A stretch of 64,000 nucleotides of DNA from Caballeronia sp. INDeC2 (GTDB lineage Bacteria; Pseudomonadota; Gammaproteobacteria; Burkholderiales; Burkholderiaceae), in NCBI RefSeq assembly GCF_023631325.1, contig NZ_JALQDG010000027.1, forward strand, positions 248,001 through 312,000, given 5' to 3'. Both the position numbers and the translations under genes were made by a program. Under the pieces are notes generated by a model, which ran no database searches, had not been told where the DNA came from, and saw only the letters and a program-made list of their open reading frames with translations. This document shows positions 44,275 through 52,792 of the stretch, in pieces. Numbering within the stretch: position 1 is the stretch's first letter; each line of letters opens with the position of its first letter.

Positions 44275-44568
44275 TCCGCGTAATCAAACGTCCGTTCGCT
44301 AAATATCTGTTCTGTCCCTGCGAAACTATGCGCGGCGTCGTGCTGCGGGGCAACACGCGCAACGCTTTGTCGGGCGGGCATTTCAGCGAAATCAGCACGC
44401 CCGTGCGGCCAGCCATTGTTGGCGCGGCGCGAATACTGTATTGAAACTGATGAGGATAAAAAAGCGATAGTAGGGGTATACACTGCATTTCATCGACGTA
44501 GCAGACAGTTTCTCGCAAGACCGCTGCGGCGCTTTCTGATTGAACGTCAACCGTCTTTGGAGCACACC

Positions 44569-44850
44569 ATGAAACGCAACCTCATCGCTACCCTTCTTAT
44601 CGCCGCTACCGCCACGCTCGCCGCACCCGCTTTCGCAAGCGGCTACGGTCCGGCTCCGTTCTACCGTCCGGCCGTCGGCGCGCCGGCTTCGCAACAAGGC
44701 CCGAGCGCGCAGGCCATCGCCGCTCAGGAAAACGCCAACGGCGTGAACACGACCGCTTTCGGCGGCTCGCGCGACACACTGTCCCAATCGGGCAACCGTG
44801 CGGCGCAATCGAGCAACAACAACCCGCAATCGGTCTTCTTCGGTCACTAA
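44569..44850 (+). CDS. Small exported protein with signal peptide, 93 aa
   Basis: A 93-aa predicted periplasmic or secreted protein. A signal peptide (MKRNLIATLLIAATATLAAPAFA) is followed by a short mature part rich in Ala, Ser, Asn and Gln (SQQGPSAQAIAAQENANG, NRAAQSSNNNPQSVFFGH), probably disordered. Unrecognised; such proteins are common in Burkholderia-group genomes. GGAGCAC lies ahead of the ATG. The message ends in a clear intrinsic terminator. Confidence 0.8.
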   Translation: MKRNLIATLLIAATATLAAPAFASGYGPAPFYRPAVGAPASQQGPSAQAIAAQENANGVNTTAFGGSRDTLSQSGNRAAQSSNNNPQSVFFGH

Positions 44851-44901
44851 TCGAATTGGCTGGCCCGGCTTATCCGCCGGGCGTATCGGCTGAAGGATCG
44901 A

Positions 44902-44960
44902 ATCGGCGCCCGCCGGCGCAGACTCAAAAGGTCTGCGTTGCGGGGGCGCCGATCGTTTTT
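44902..44960 (+). terminator. Intrinsic terminator after small exported protein gene
   Basis: A two-part stem: outer ATCGGCGCC / GGCGCCGAT and inner CGCAGAC / GTCTGCG around TCAAAAG, followed by GTTTTT. It lies between the small exported-protein gene and the convergent cheV, so it may serve both. Confidence 0.85.
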
Positions 44961-45919
44961 CAGGCGGCGTGCGTGAGCGCGCCGCGCATCACGTTGGCGA
45001 GTTCCGACGCCTCGAACTTCGACACGTACGCGTTCGCGCCGACCTTGCGCACGTGCTGCTCGTTCGCCGATCCCGACAGCGACGAGTGGATCACCACCGG
45101 AATGTGCATCAGCCCCGTTTCCGACTTGATGCGGCGCGTGAGCGTGAAGCCGTCCATCTCCGGCATTTCCAGATCAGTGAGCACGAGCGCGATGTGATCC
45201 GCGACCTCGGTGCCTTCCTTCTGCGCTTTCCTGAGCGCGGCTTCCAGCACGTCCCACGCTTCCTGGCCCGTCTTGGTCATCACGAAGGGCACGCCCATCG
45301 CGGTGAGGCTTTGCTCGATGAGCGCCCGCGCGACGCCCGAATCGTCCGCTGCGAGCACGCGCGCGCCGGGCTTCAACTGCAGACGCCCGGTGCTCGCCTC
45401 GGTGATGTCCGTTTCCTGCGACGGCAGCACGTCTCGCACGATGCGCTCGACATCGAGCACCTGCGCGAGCCGCGAGCCGTCGACGTTGCCGTCGAGCCGC
45501 GCGAAGCTCGTCACGGTCTTGCCACCCGAGTGCGATTCCGCCGACAACACCTGATTCCATTCGAGTCGCACGATATCGTCGACTTCCTCGACCGCGAAGC
45601 CTTGCGTCGTGCGCGCGAACTCGGTCACGAGCAGGATCTTCGGCCCGTTCTTCGGCCGGCAGCCAGTGATGCGCGCGAGATCGATCACGGGAATGATCTG
45701 TCCGCGAATATCCGCGACGCCCAAAATCTCATCGCTCGATCCGGCCACGGCCGTGATCGTCGGCATCGCGAGAATCTCGCGCACCTTGAATACGTTGATG
45801 CCGTAAAGCTCCCGCTGTTCCGAGCCCGGCGCCTCGCCGAGCCGGAACAGAAGCAATTCGAACATGTTGCTGCCCGCGAGCCGCACGCGCTGCTCGATAT
45901 CCTGTTGTGAACTGCTCAC
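44960..45919 (-). CDS. cheV: Chemotaxis scaffold protein CheV
   Basis: A 319-aa CheV: a CheW-like scaffold domain (residues about 15-160, with YGINVFKVREILAMP and GVADIRGQIIPVIDLAR) fused to a receiver domain (about 185-310). The receiver has the acidic pair in VLAADDSGVARALIEQ, the phospho-Asp in VLTDLEMPEMDGFTLTRRI, and KFEASELA. CheV links chemoreceptors to CheA and tunes adaptation by phosphorylation. GTG start with GGGAGAACGAG upstream. No other che genes are near it. Confidence 0.93.
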   Translation of the reverse strand: MSSSQQDIEQRVRLAGSNMFELLLFRLGEAPGSEQRELYGINVFKVREILAMPTITAVAGSSDEILGVADIRGQIIPVIDLARITGCRPKNGPKILLVTEFARTTQGFAVEEVDDIVRLEWNQVLSAESHSGGKTVTSFARLDGNVDGSRLAQVLDVERIVRDVLPSQETDITEASTGRLQLKPGARVLAADDSGVARALIEQSLTAMGVPFVMTKTGQEAWDVLEAALRKAQKEGTEVADHIALVLTDLEMPEMDGFTLTRRIKSETGLMHIPVVIHSSLSGSANEQHVRKVGANAYVSKFEASELANVMRGALTHAA

Positions 45920-46215
45920 CTCGTTCTCCCTCTAAGCGGTGCGTCGCGCCGCGTTGCCGTCGTGTGTGTGCCTGTGGCGATGACTCTCCACCGGATGCCT
46001 GATTAGCGGCATTTCACGACGAAACTGAAGGCATGCAGAATGAATCGCGTGGCACGCCGCACCATCCGCGTCACGCCTGTGGCCTATACTTTTTCGAATG
46101 GTCGGGTTAATGCCTATGAAGGCAAAGCTGCGCGAGGCTTTACGCTCCACACAGGCGCAAGAAAAACCCGTCGCCCAGGCGCAACAACGTTCCCCGCTCA
46201 TAACGGAGGCGCTCG
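45920..46215. other. Intergenic between cheV and the CBS gene
   Basis: About 296 bp between divergent genes, with no supported gene. Overlapping open frames here lack ribosome sites and recognisable domains. The promoters of cheV (minus) and the CBS protein (plus) must lie here. Confidence 0.35.
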
Positions 46216-46656
46216 ATGGCAACAGTCGCACAAGTTCTGAATTCGAAACCCGAACAGACGGTCTATACGATTGCCGCAACGGCGTCGGTCTTCGACGCGA
46301 TCAAGATGATGGCCGACAAGCATATCGGCGCGGTGATCGTCACGGAGGGCGATGAAATCGTCGGCATCATGACCGAGCGCGACTATGCGCGCAAAGTCGT
46401 TCTGATGGACCGCGCGTCGAAGCAGACGCCCGTGCGCGACATCATGACCTCGCACGTGCGCTACGTGCGCCCGGATCAGACCACCGACGACTGCATGGCG
46501 CTCATGACCGACAAGCGCATGCGTCACCTGCCGGTGATCGACAACGGCAAGCTCGTCGGCATGATTTCTATCGGGGATCTGGTGAAGAACATCATCTCCG
46601 AGCAGCAGTTCACCATCCAGCAGCTCGAGTACTACATCCGCGGCGAGCACACGTAA
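46216..46656 (+). CDS. CBS-domain pair protein
   Basis: A 146-aa protein made of two CBS domains (a Bateman module), typical of stand-alone sensors of AMP/ATP or related nucleotides. Domain 1 includes VYTIAATASVFDAIKMMADKHIGAVIVTEGDEIVGIMTERDYARKV. Domain 2 includes VRYVRPDQTTDDCMALMTDKRMRHLPVIDNGKLVGMISIGDLVK. GGAGG precedes the ATG. Partner unknown. It is followed after 110 bp by a lipid-kinase gene with its own likely promoter. Confidence 0.93.
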   Translation: MATVAQVLNSKPEQTVYTIAATASVFDAIKMMADKHIGAVIVTEGDEIVGIMTERDYARKVVLMDRASKQTPVRDIMTSHVRYVRPDQTTDDCMALMTDKRMRHLPVIDNGKLVGMISIGDLVKNIISEQQFTIQQLEYYIRGEHT

Positions 46657-46697
46657 GTTTGGGCGGTCCGGCTGTAAGCCTTTCGTTATAATCGGCA

Positions 46698-46721
46698 GAC
46701 TCCACGCGCGAGCGCGGAGTC
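46698..46721 (+). terminator. Hairpin after the CBS gene
   Basis: GACTCC / GGAGTC with an inner GCGC / GCGC stem (46698-46721), no U tract. A TATAAT hexamer at 46687-46692 just before it may be the -10 of the lipid-kinase gene, so the hairpin may instead lie in that gene's leader. Confidence 0.35.
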
Positions 46722-46765
46722 AGTCGCCGTGCACTTTCTGCACGGACAACGAAGGAGCGCCGCCG

Positions 46766-47752
46766 ATGACCCCGACAGCCGCATCCGCCGGAGCGGAAAA
46801 AACGCTCGCCGCCGACGCGCCGTTCCTCATCGTGATGAACGCGGGTTCGGGCCGACGTCAGGCCGACGCGACCCGCACGTTGCTCGAGCGCAAGCTCGGC
46901 GCGGCGGGCCGGCGCTTCGAACTGCGCGTCGTCGACGATCCGCGGCGGCTCGAAAGCGTCGCGCACGAAACCGCCGCGGCGGCGTGCGCGCAGGAAGGCG
47001 TGCTCGTCGGCGCGGGCGGCGACGGCACGCTCTGCACGGTCGCGCACGCGGCGCACGACGCGGGCTGCCCGTTCGGGGTGCTGCCGCGCGGCACGTTCAA
47101 TTACTTCAGCCGCGACCACGGCATTCCCGCCGACCTCGACCAATCGACGCAAATCCTGCTCGATGCGCACGCTTATCCGGTGCAGGTCGGCTTCGTCAAC
47201 GGACGCATGTTTCTCGTCAACGCAAGTCTCGGCCTTTATCCGCGGCTGCTCGAAGATCGCGAAATCTACAAGCGGCAATTCGGCCGCAGCCGGCTGGTCG
47301 CCCTGTGGTCGGCGCTCTTCACGATGCTGAAGCCGCATCGGCATTTGCGCTTGCATATCGATCACGAAGGCAGCACCACGGAGATTCGCTCGTCGACGCT
47401 CTTCGTCGGCAACAACCGGCTGCAAATGGAGCAGATCGGCATGCCGGAAGAAGCGCGCGCGCTGGAACAGGGTTTGCTCGTCGCGATTGCGCCGCGGCCG
47501 GTGGGGCGGCTCATGCATCTGTGGCTGTCGCTGCATGGCGCGGCGGGGCGTCTGTCGGATTCGGATCATGTCGTGAGCTTGACCTTCGAGCGTATCACGG
47601 TGATGCATCCGTCCAAGCGGCGCAGACTCATCAAGATCGCGACGGACGGCGAGATCGCGAAGCTGCAAATGCCGCTGGAATTCCGTGTGTCCGACAAGCC
47701 GCTTTTCCTGCTCAAGCCCGAACCGACCGTGGCCGAAGCGAATCGCTCATGA
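46766..47752 (+). CDS. Diacylglycerol kinase-family lipid kinase
   Basis: A 328-aa member of the DagK/YegS catalytic family, which phosphorylates lipid or sphingosine-like alcohols with ATP. FLIVMNAGSGRR opens the domain. VGAGGDGTLCTVAHA carries the GGDGT nucleotide motif (about residue 85), and FGVLPRGTFNYFSRDHGIP is the next conserved block. The C-terminal beta-sandwich follows. GAAGGAG precedes the ATG. Its stop overlaps the start of the metallophosphoesterase (ATGA), so the two are translationally coupled. Confidence 0.92.
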   Translation: MTPTAASAGAEKTLAADAPFLIVMNAGSGRRQADATRTLLERKLGAAGRRFELRVVDDPRRLESVAHETAAAACAQEGVLVGAGGDGTLCTVAHAAHDAGCPFGVLPRGTFNYFSRDHGIPADLDQSTQILLDAHAYPVQVGFVNGRMFLVNASLGLYPRLLEDREIYKRQFGRSRLVALWSALFTMLKPHRHLRLHIDHEGSTTEIRSSTLFVGNNRLQMEQIGMPEEARALEQGLLVAIAPRPVGRLMHLWLSLHGAAGRLSDSDHVVSLTFERITVMHPSKRRRLIKIATDGEIAKLQMPLEFRVSDKPLFLLKPEPTVAEANRS

Positions 47753-48597
47753 CCTTGCTGTTGCAGATTTCCGATACGCATTTCGGCACCGAGCGGCCAC
47801 AGGTCGTCGCGGCGCTGCTGCGTCTCGCCGATGCGCTGTCGCCCGATCTGGTCGTGCTGTCGGGCGACATCACGCAGCGCGCCCGCACGCATCAGTTCGA
47901 TGCAGCGCGCGCGTTCGTCGATGCGCTCGGCGCGACGCCGACGCTCGTCGTCCCCGGCAATCACGACATTCCGCTTTTCAATCCGCTCGCGCGGCTGTGT
48001 CGTCCGTATGCGAATCATCAGCGCGTGTTCGGCGCCGATCTGGAACCGAGCTTCGAATCGCCCGAACTGCTCGTGCTGGGCGTGAACACGACGCGCGCGT
48101 ACCGTCACAAGGACGGCGAGGTGTCGATGCAGCAGATCAGGCGCGTCGCCGCGCGTCTGGAGATGGCGAGCGCGGCGCAGTTGCGCGTCGTGGTCACGCA
48201 TCAGCCGGTGGCCGTCACGCGCGCGCAGGACGAGAAGAACCTTCTGCACGGACGCGAGCGCGCGGTGCAGCGCTGGGCGCGCGCGGGCGCGGACCTGATT
48301 CTCGGCGGGCATATCCATCTGCCTTACGTGCTGCCGCTGCACGATACGTTCGCGGGTCTCGCGCGTCGCATGTGGGCGGTGCAGGCGGGCACGGCGCTGT
48401 CGTGGCGCACGCGCGGCACGATCGACAATTCCGTGAACGTGATTCGACACGATGCGCGAGCGGGCGGCGGCGCGCGGCAAACGACGGTCGAGCGCTGGGA
48501 CTATTCGGAGACGAGCGAAACATTCGAGCTGATCGCGCGTCACGAACTCGCGCTCGACGGCGCGAAGCCCGCGATCGCCGTCACGCTGCCCGGATGA
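47749..48597 (+). CDS. Metallophosphoesterase (CpdA-like class III phosphodiesterase)
   Basis: A 282-aa calcineurin-type phosphoesterase. The metal-binding motifs are in order: QISDTHFG (D-x-H), LSGDITQRA (GD), VPGNHDIPLF (GNHD), VTHQPVAV (H) and LGGHIHLP (GHxH). It resembles cAMP phosphodiesterase CpdA and cyclic-nucleotide or lipid phosphatases. Being coupled to a lipid kinase by a 4-bp overlap suggests a role in lipid phosphate turnover (inference). It overlaps the convergent DUF296 gene by 17 bp at the 3' end. Confidence 0.92.
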   Translation: MTLLLQISDTHFGTERPQVVAALLRLADALSPDLVVLSGDITQRARTHQFDAARAFVDALGATPTLVVPGNHDIPLFNPLARLCRPYANHQRVFGADLEPSFESPELLVLGVNTTRAYRHKDGEVSMQQIRRVAARLEMASAAQLRVVVTHQPVAVTRAQDEKNLLHGRERAVQRWARAGADLILGGHIHLPYVLPLHDTFAGLARRMWAVQAGTALSWRTRGTIDNSVNVIRHDARAGGGARQTTVERWDYSETSETFELIARHELALDGAKPAIAVTLPG

Positions 48598-48976
48598 CGA
48601 GTTCCGTGAAGCCCGTCGCGGCGTCGTGCTCGCGCATGTAACGCTCGCCCGGCAGGTTCGCGACGACGATCTCCGCCGTCGTGCGCACGATGCAGCCCGG
48701 CGTGACATGGCCGCCGGACACGCGGCCGTCGGCGTCGGATACGCTCATGTGCAGGTGCGGACCTTGCGCTGACAAAGTCCCGGCGAGCGTCAGGATTTCG
48801 AGGTCGCCGCGCAATTCCGCGGCTTCGTCGCGGCCCGCATAGCGCAACCGGGCGACGCTCAGGCTGCCGATGCCCTGGAGCACGAAAGCCGCCGAGAGCG
48901 CGTGCGCGCGGAATGCGTGGTCGAGCGCGGCGCGCAGGTCGTCGCCGGGCGAGAGACGAAGGGTCATCGCATGCAT
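48581..48976 (-). CDS. PPC/DUF296-domain DNA-binding-like protein
   Basis: A 131-aa PPC (plant and prokaryote conserved, DUF296) domain protein. Typical stretches are LSAAFVLQGIGSLSVARLRYAG, then GDLEILTLAGTLSAQGPHLHMSVSDADGRVSGGHV, whose HLHM...GGH residues form the metal-site region of prokaryotic PPC proteins. These form trimers; the prokaryotic role is unknown. ATG 48976 is chosen with GGAG about 10 bases upstream; ATG 48967 is an alternative. Confidence 0.87.
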   Translation of the reverse strand: MHAMTLRLSPGDDLRAALDHAFRAHALSAAFVLQGIGSLSVARLRYAGRDEAAELRGDLEILTLAGTLSAQGPHLHMSVSDADGRVSGGHVTPGCIVRTTAEIVVANLPGERYMREHDAATGFTELVIRAA

Positions 48977-49080
48977 GAATGAAAGACTCCTGCGCAAACG
49001 CACTCAAGACTACACGCTCGCGGATCGTGATGGCATCATGGGCGCGACCCGTCCCGGCTATTTTTCAACGTGGAGACGCC

Positions 49081-49470
49081 ATGAGTTTCGAACTGACGAT
49101 GCTGGCCTGGACGCTCGTGCTCGCGCTGGTGCAGGTGTTGCTCCCCGCCGTGGTGCGCAATCGCGAAGTCGGCCTCCGATATCAGGCCGGTCCGCGCGAT
49201 GCGCCCACGCCGCCGCCCGGCAGACTGTCCGGCCGGCTGATGCGCGCGCAGTCGAATCTGTTCGAGACGTTGCCGATTTTCGCGATCGCGGTGCTGATCG
49301 TGCACGTGACGGGGCGCGGGAACGCGCTGACGCATTACGGCGCGCTCGCGTACTTCGTCGCGCGCCTGGTGTACGTTCCGCTCTACGTGGCGGGCGTGCC
49401 GTTCGTGCGCTCGCTGGTGTGGCTGGTGTCGGTCGTCGGCATCGTGCAGATTCTCGTTCCCATCATCTGA
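49081..49470 (+). CDS. MAPEG-family membrane protein
   Basis: A 129-aa membrane protein of the MAPEG family (eicosanoid and glutathione metabolism). Four membrane helices are visible. The conserved motif RLMRAQSNLFETLPIFAIAVLI (R..AQ.N..E..P) lies at about residue 55. Bacterial members are mostly uncharacterised; some have glutathione transferase activity. GGAGA precedes the ATG. It is followed after 18 bp by the esterase gene on the same strand, with GAGAGGAG in between, so an operon is likely. Confidence 0.9.
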   Translation: MSFELTMLAWTLVLALVQVLLPAVVRNREVGLRYQAGPRDAPTPPPGRLSGRLMRAQSNLFETLPIFAIAVLIVHVTGRGNALTHYGALAYFVARLVYVPLYVAGVPFVRSLVWLVSVVGIVQILVPII

Positions 49471-49488
49471 CGAGAGGAGTGAAGGGCA

Positions 49489-50163
49489 ATGACCGATCAA
49501 CCATCGACCATCGAGATCGAAACCGCGCCGAATCCCGAATTCGCCGTGATCCTGATGCACGGCCTCGGCGCCGACGCCAACGACTTCGTGCCGCTCGTGC
49601 CCGAATTGCGTCTCGCCGATGCGCCCGCCATGCGCTTCGTGTTTCCGAACGCGTCGGAGATTGCCGTCACCGCCAACAATGGCTATGTGATGCGCGCGTG
49701 GTACGACATTCTGTCGTTCGAGGGCATCAACCGGCGCGTGGACGAGGCGGGCATCGTGCGGGGTGTGGAGCGGGTGCGGGCACTTATCGCAGAGCAGAAC
49801 GCGCGTGGGATTCCTAGCGAGCGTGTTTTTATCGCTGGGTTTTCGCAGGGCGGTGCGATGACCTACCACGCGGGGCTTACGCATCCCGAGAAGCTCGCGG
49901 GGCTGATCGTGCTGTCGGGCTATATTCCTTCCGAAGGACTGATCGATGAATCGCTCTCCGAGGCGAATCGGTCGATTTCGATTTTTGCCGCGCATGGCAG
50001 TTTCGATGATGTGCTTAACATTAGCCTCGGTGAGCAGGCTTGTGAGTTTGCGCGTGCGCAGGGTTGTGACGTTGAATGGCATGCTTATCCGATGCCGCAT
50101 TCGGTTTGTATGGAGGAGGTCGAGGCTTTGCGGGGTTGGCTCGGGGCGCGGCTGGTTCTTTAG
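49489..50163 (+). CDS. Alpha/beta hydrolase, carboxylesterase/phospholipase family
   Basis: A 224-aa serine hydrolase of the carboxylesterase (EstB/YpfH-like) family. The oxyanion region is MHGLGADANDFVPL. The nucleophile elbow is GFSQGGAM (Ser about residue 116), with Asp in HGSFDDVLN and the His in YPMPHSV. Full family length. The first part uses strongly G/C-ending codons. From about 49755 onward many codons end in T (GTT, TTT, GGT, TGT), unlike the neighbouring genes. The frame and all catalytic residues are intact. Confidence 0.92.
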   Translation: MTDQPSTIEIETAPNPEFAVILMHGLGADANDFVPLVPELRLADAPAMRFVFPNASEIAVTANNGYVMRAWYDILSFEGINRRVDEAGIVRGVERVRALIAEQNARGIPSERVFIAGFSQGGAMTYHAGLTHPEKLAGLIVLSGYIPSEGLIDESLSEANRSISIFAAHGSFDDVLNISLGEQACEFARAQGCDVEWHAYPMPHSVCMEEVEALRGWLGARLVL

Positions 50164-50201
50164 GCGTTTTTTGCTTTGGGGTGGATCCGGCGAAAACAAA
50201 A

Positions 50202-52217
50202 TCAAGCAATCTCATTGCAAACGCCAGCAATCAAAGCAAGCATGCCGCGCCGCAATTCCGCCGGACTAACCGGCTTGGAAAGCACGTCCTGCTCACAAGC
50301 AAGCGGCACGATACTCGCCGCCGGTTCCCCGGTGACGACAAGACACGGACAAGGCCGACCGAGTCGCGCCGCCCCGAGCATCGCCACTTCGCGAGCGGTC
50401 TTGGCATCGCGCAGCCGGAAATCGGTGATGATGAGATCGGGAAAGCGCTCCACTTCGCCCAAGATCGACTGGAACTCCTCGAAGCTAGCAGCGGAGTCAT
50501 AAAGCACGCCCCATTGCGAAAGCAGCGCTTCCGTGGATGCACGCACGAGACCATCGTCCTCGACGAGCAACACATAACGCCCTTTGAGCTGCGCCATTTC
50601 GGCCGCTTCGGAACGCACCGGCGCACGCGCCGACGGCTTGTCGGGCGACGCTCCGCACAACGGCATTTCCAGCGAAAAGCGCGAGCCGCGCCCTTCGGTG
50701 GACTTCAGTTCGATGCGATGCTGGTCGAGCATCGACATCACCGCATTGACGATCGACAGCCCGAGCCCCAGCCCCTTGTCGCGATCCTGCTCGGGATTGT
50801 CCACCTGGAAGAACGGCTGGAAAATCGCGTCGAAGTAATCGGCCGGAATGCCGATGCCGTTATCGAGCACGTCGATGCGCGCGCGCGTCGCGGAACGCAC
50901 CACGCCCACGATCACCGTCGGCTTCGACGACTTGTCCTGGTCCGCATACTTGATGCCGTTCGAGACGAGATTCGCGACCGCGCGCCCGAGCCAGTGCGCA
51001 TCGCTGCGCACGCACACCACGTCTTCCTTCGGCAGCCGCAGCCGCAATTCGACGCCCCGGCTCATCGCGAACGGGCGCAACTGCTCGGCGGCTTCCTCGA
51101 CGATCTGCCGCACATCGAACACGTGATAGCGCGGCACGACACGGCCCGATTCCAGCCGCGACAGATCGAGCACCGCGTTCAGGAGCCGCGCGAGGATCAC
51201 GGACGAGCGCCCGCATTCGTCGATGAGACGCTCGGCCTGTTCGAACTCGCCGTTGCGGATGGCTTCGGCAGCCGCCTGCAGAAACAGATTGAGCGCGTGC
51301 ATCGGCTGGCGCAAGTCGTGCGTCGCGGCGGCGAGGAAGTTGGACTTCTCGCGGCTCGCCGTCTGCGCGGCGATCATTTGCTGCTCGCGCAGCGCGAGCA
51401 GCGCGTTCGTCTTGTTCTCCTGATCCTTCTTCGACACTTCGAGCTCGCGGTTCTTGCGCCCGAGCGACACGTTGGCGGCGCGCAATTCGTCATTGAGCGA
51501 CGCGAGCGCGCGCTCCGAGCTGTAACGCTCGCGCGAGACGCGTTCGGCGTGCGTGCAGACGCCGTGCCCCACGACCACGACGTTGAACATATAGAACAGC
51601 CCCGCGAAGAAATCCTCGGGGTTGAGCAGATGAATGGTCGTCTGCAGGACGACGATCGACGCGAGCGTGATGATGCCTGCCGTCAGCGCGACGCGCGAGC
51701 GCAGATAGAAAAAGCTGAACTGGAAGAACAGCGCGAGACACAGGCCGATGAAATGCTGCGTGTAGTTATAGGGCGCGGGCGTGATCGCCACCATCGCGAG
51801 GATCAGGCACAGCAGGCCGTATATGCCCGTGAGAATGATCCGCTGCGAGCTCGCGTGCGAGCGGAACGACGGCCGTAGCACCAGCACGCCGACGAAAAAC
51901 AGCAGAGCGATGCCCGCGAAACGCAGCGCGAGGATATCGGCGAGGCGCGAGTCGAGCGCCTGATTGCCGCGCGCGAAGCTGAAGTCCCACCAGAGAAAGC
52001 ATGTCCAGATGGCGAGCGCGAGCAGCGTCGACGCACGCCGGAACGCGCAGAAGCGCTGGCTGTGGTCGTCAAGGAACTGCGCCTCCAGCACGGGATCGGA
52101 AAACGGCGCCGGAATCGAGAGATTGCGCACCAGGCTCGCGCCGGCCTCACGGGCTGCCGCGAGAAGAATTCCTGGATTGCGCACGCCGGCGGCGCGCTGC
52201 GGTACGGCCATCTTCAT
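50202..52217 (-). CDS. Hybrid sensor histidine kinase / response regulator
   Basis: A 671-aa membrane-anchored hybrid kinase. About six hydrophobic segments occupy residues 60-215 (LALAIWTCFLWW, then IALLFFVGVLVL and others). A coiled coil follows, then the H-box ATHDLRQPMHALNLFLQAA (His about residue 300), and N/G boxes NLVSNGIKY, DNGIGIP and GLGLGLSIV. A C-terminal receiver (about 545-670) has LLVEDDGLVRAS and LIITDFRLRD with its phospho-Asp. The HDLRQP H-box marks a subgroup seen in beta-proteobacteria. No partner regulator lies beside it; the signal is unknown. Confidence 0.92.
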   Translation of the reverse strand: MKMAVPQRAAGVRNPGILLAAAREAGASLVRNLSIPAPFSDPVLEAQFLDDHSQRFCAFRRASTLLALAIWTCFLWWDFSFARGNQALDSRLADILALRFAGIALLFFVGVLVLRPSFRSHASSQRIILTGIYGLLCLILAMVAITPAPYNYTQHFIGLCLALFFQFSFFYLRSRVALTAGIITLASIVVLQTTIHLLNPEDFFAGLFYMFNVVVVGHGVCTHAERVSRERYSSERALASLNDELRAANVSLGRKNRELEVSKKDQENKTNALLALREQQMIAAQTASREKSNFLAAATHDLRQPMHALNLFLQAAAEAIRNGEFEQAERLIDECGRSSVILARLLNAVLDLSRLESGRVVPRYHVFDVRQIVEEAAEQLRPFAMSRGVELRLRLPKEDVVCVRSDAHWLGRAVANLVSNGIKYADQDKSSKPTVIVGVVRSATRARIDVLDNGIGIPADYFDAIFQPFFQVDNPEQDRDKGLGLGLSIVNAVMSMLDQHRIELKSTEGRGSRFSLEMPLCGASPDKPSARAPVRSEAAEMAQLKGRYVLLVEDDGLVRASTEALLSQWGVLYDSAASFEEFQSILGEVERFPDLIITDFRLRDAKTAREVAMLGAARLGRPCPCLVVTGEPAASIVPLACEQDVLSKPVSPAELRRGMLALIAGVCNEIA

Positions 52218-52477
52218 GCTCGCTCACGGAATCGGGATATCTACTTTAGGCCAATGCGGTCATACAAATACGCCTTTTTTTAGCAATCAGCCGATAAGTC
52301 CGGAAATTATTGCGTCTTTTTTTAAGGGCGTGTTCGGGAGGGATGCGGCGAGGAGCGAAGGAGGAGGGAGTTCAGCGGAGTCGATCGGCGAGCGTCTGAT
52401 CCGCGCCCGCCGATTCGAAGGACAGCCACATCAAATGCCCCCCGCACGATGACGAGGGCGGGACTTCGGCTTGCCGT

Positions 52478-52636
52478 TCAGCTTTTCGGTTTTGCCTTGG
52501 TGGTGCGCTTCGTGACCTGCATTTCTTTCGCGCCTGCAACCTTCGCGGGCGATGCCTTGCTGCCGGCCGTTTTCTTGCGGCTCGACATCTCGGTTTCAGC
52601 GGGTTGGCTCGCTTGAGCCTTGCGTGGGGATGGCAT
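52478..52636 (-). CDS. Small Lys-rich basic protein, 52 aa
   Basis: A short protein dominated by Lys, Ala, Thr and Ser (SSRKKTAGSKASPAKVAG, TKRTTKAKPKS), resembling the basic tails of histone H1-like or other nucleic-acid-binding proteins. The start at 52636 (MPSPRKAQ) is supported by GGAGGTC just upstream; a longer frame opens at 52672. It is unrecognised as a named family. Flanked by 260 bp to the kinase gene and 156 bp to the Hsp70 operon. Nucleic-acid binding is only a guess from charge. Confidence 0.65.
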   Translation of the reverse strand: MPSPRKAQASQPAETEMSSRKKTAGSKASPAKVAGAKEMQVTKRTTKAKPKS

Positions 52637-52792
52637 GCTGACCTCCTTCAGTGTGTGTCCATATCGACACATTGATAACCATAGGATGCGGTCAGCCGGT
52701 ATTCAAGACTCGGCGGCTTGCGGGCGACCTATCGGCCGAAAAACTTCTGAGGACGAAGCATTTCGATGCGATGCGCCACGCGTCCCGCACGT

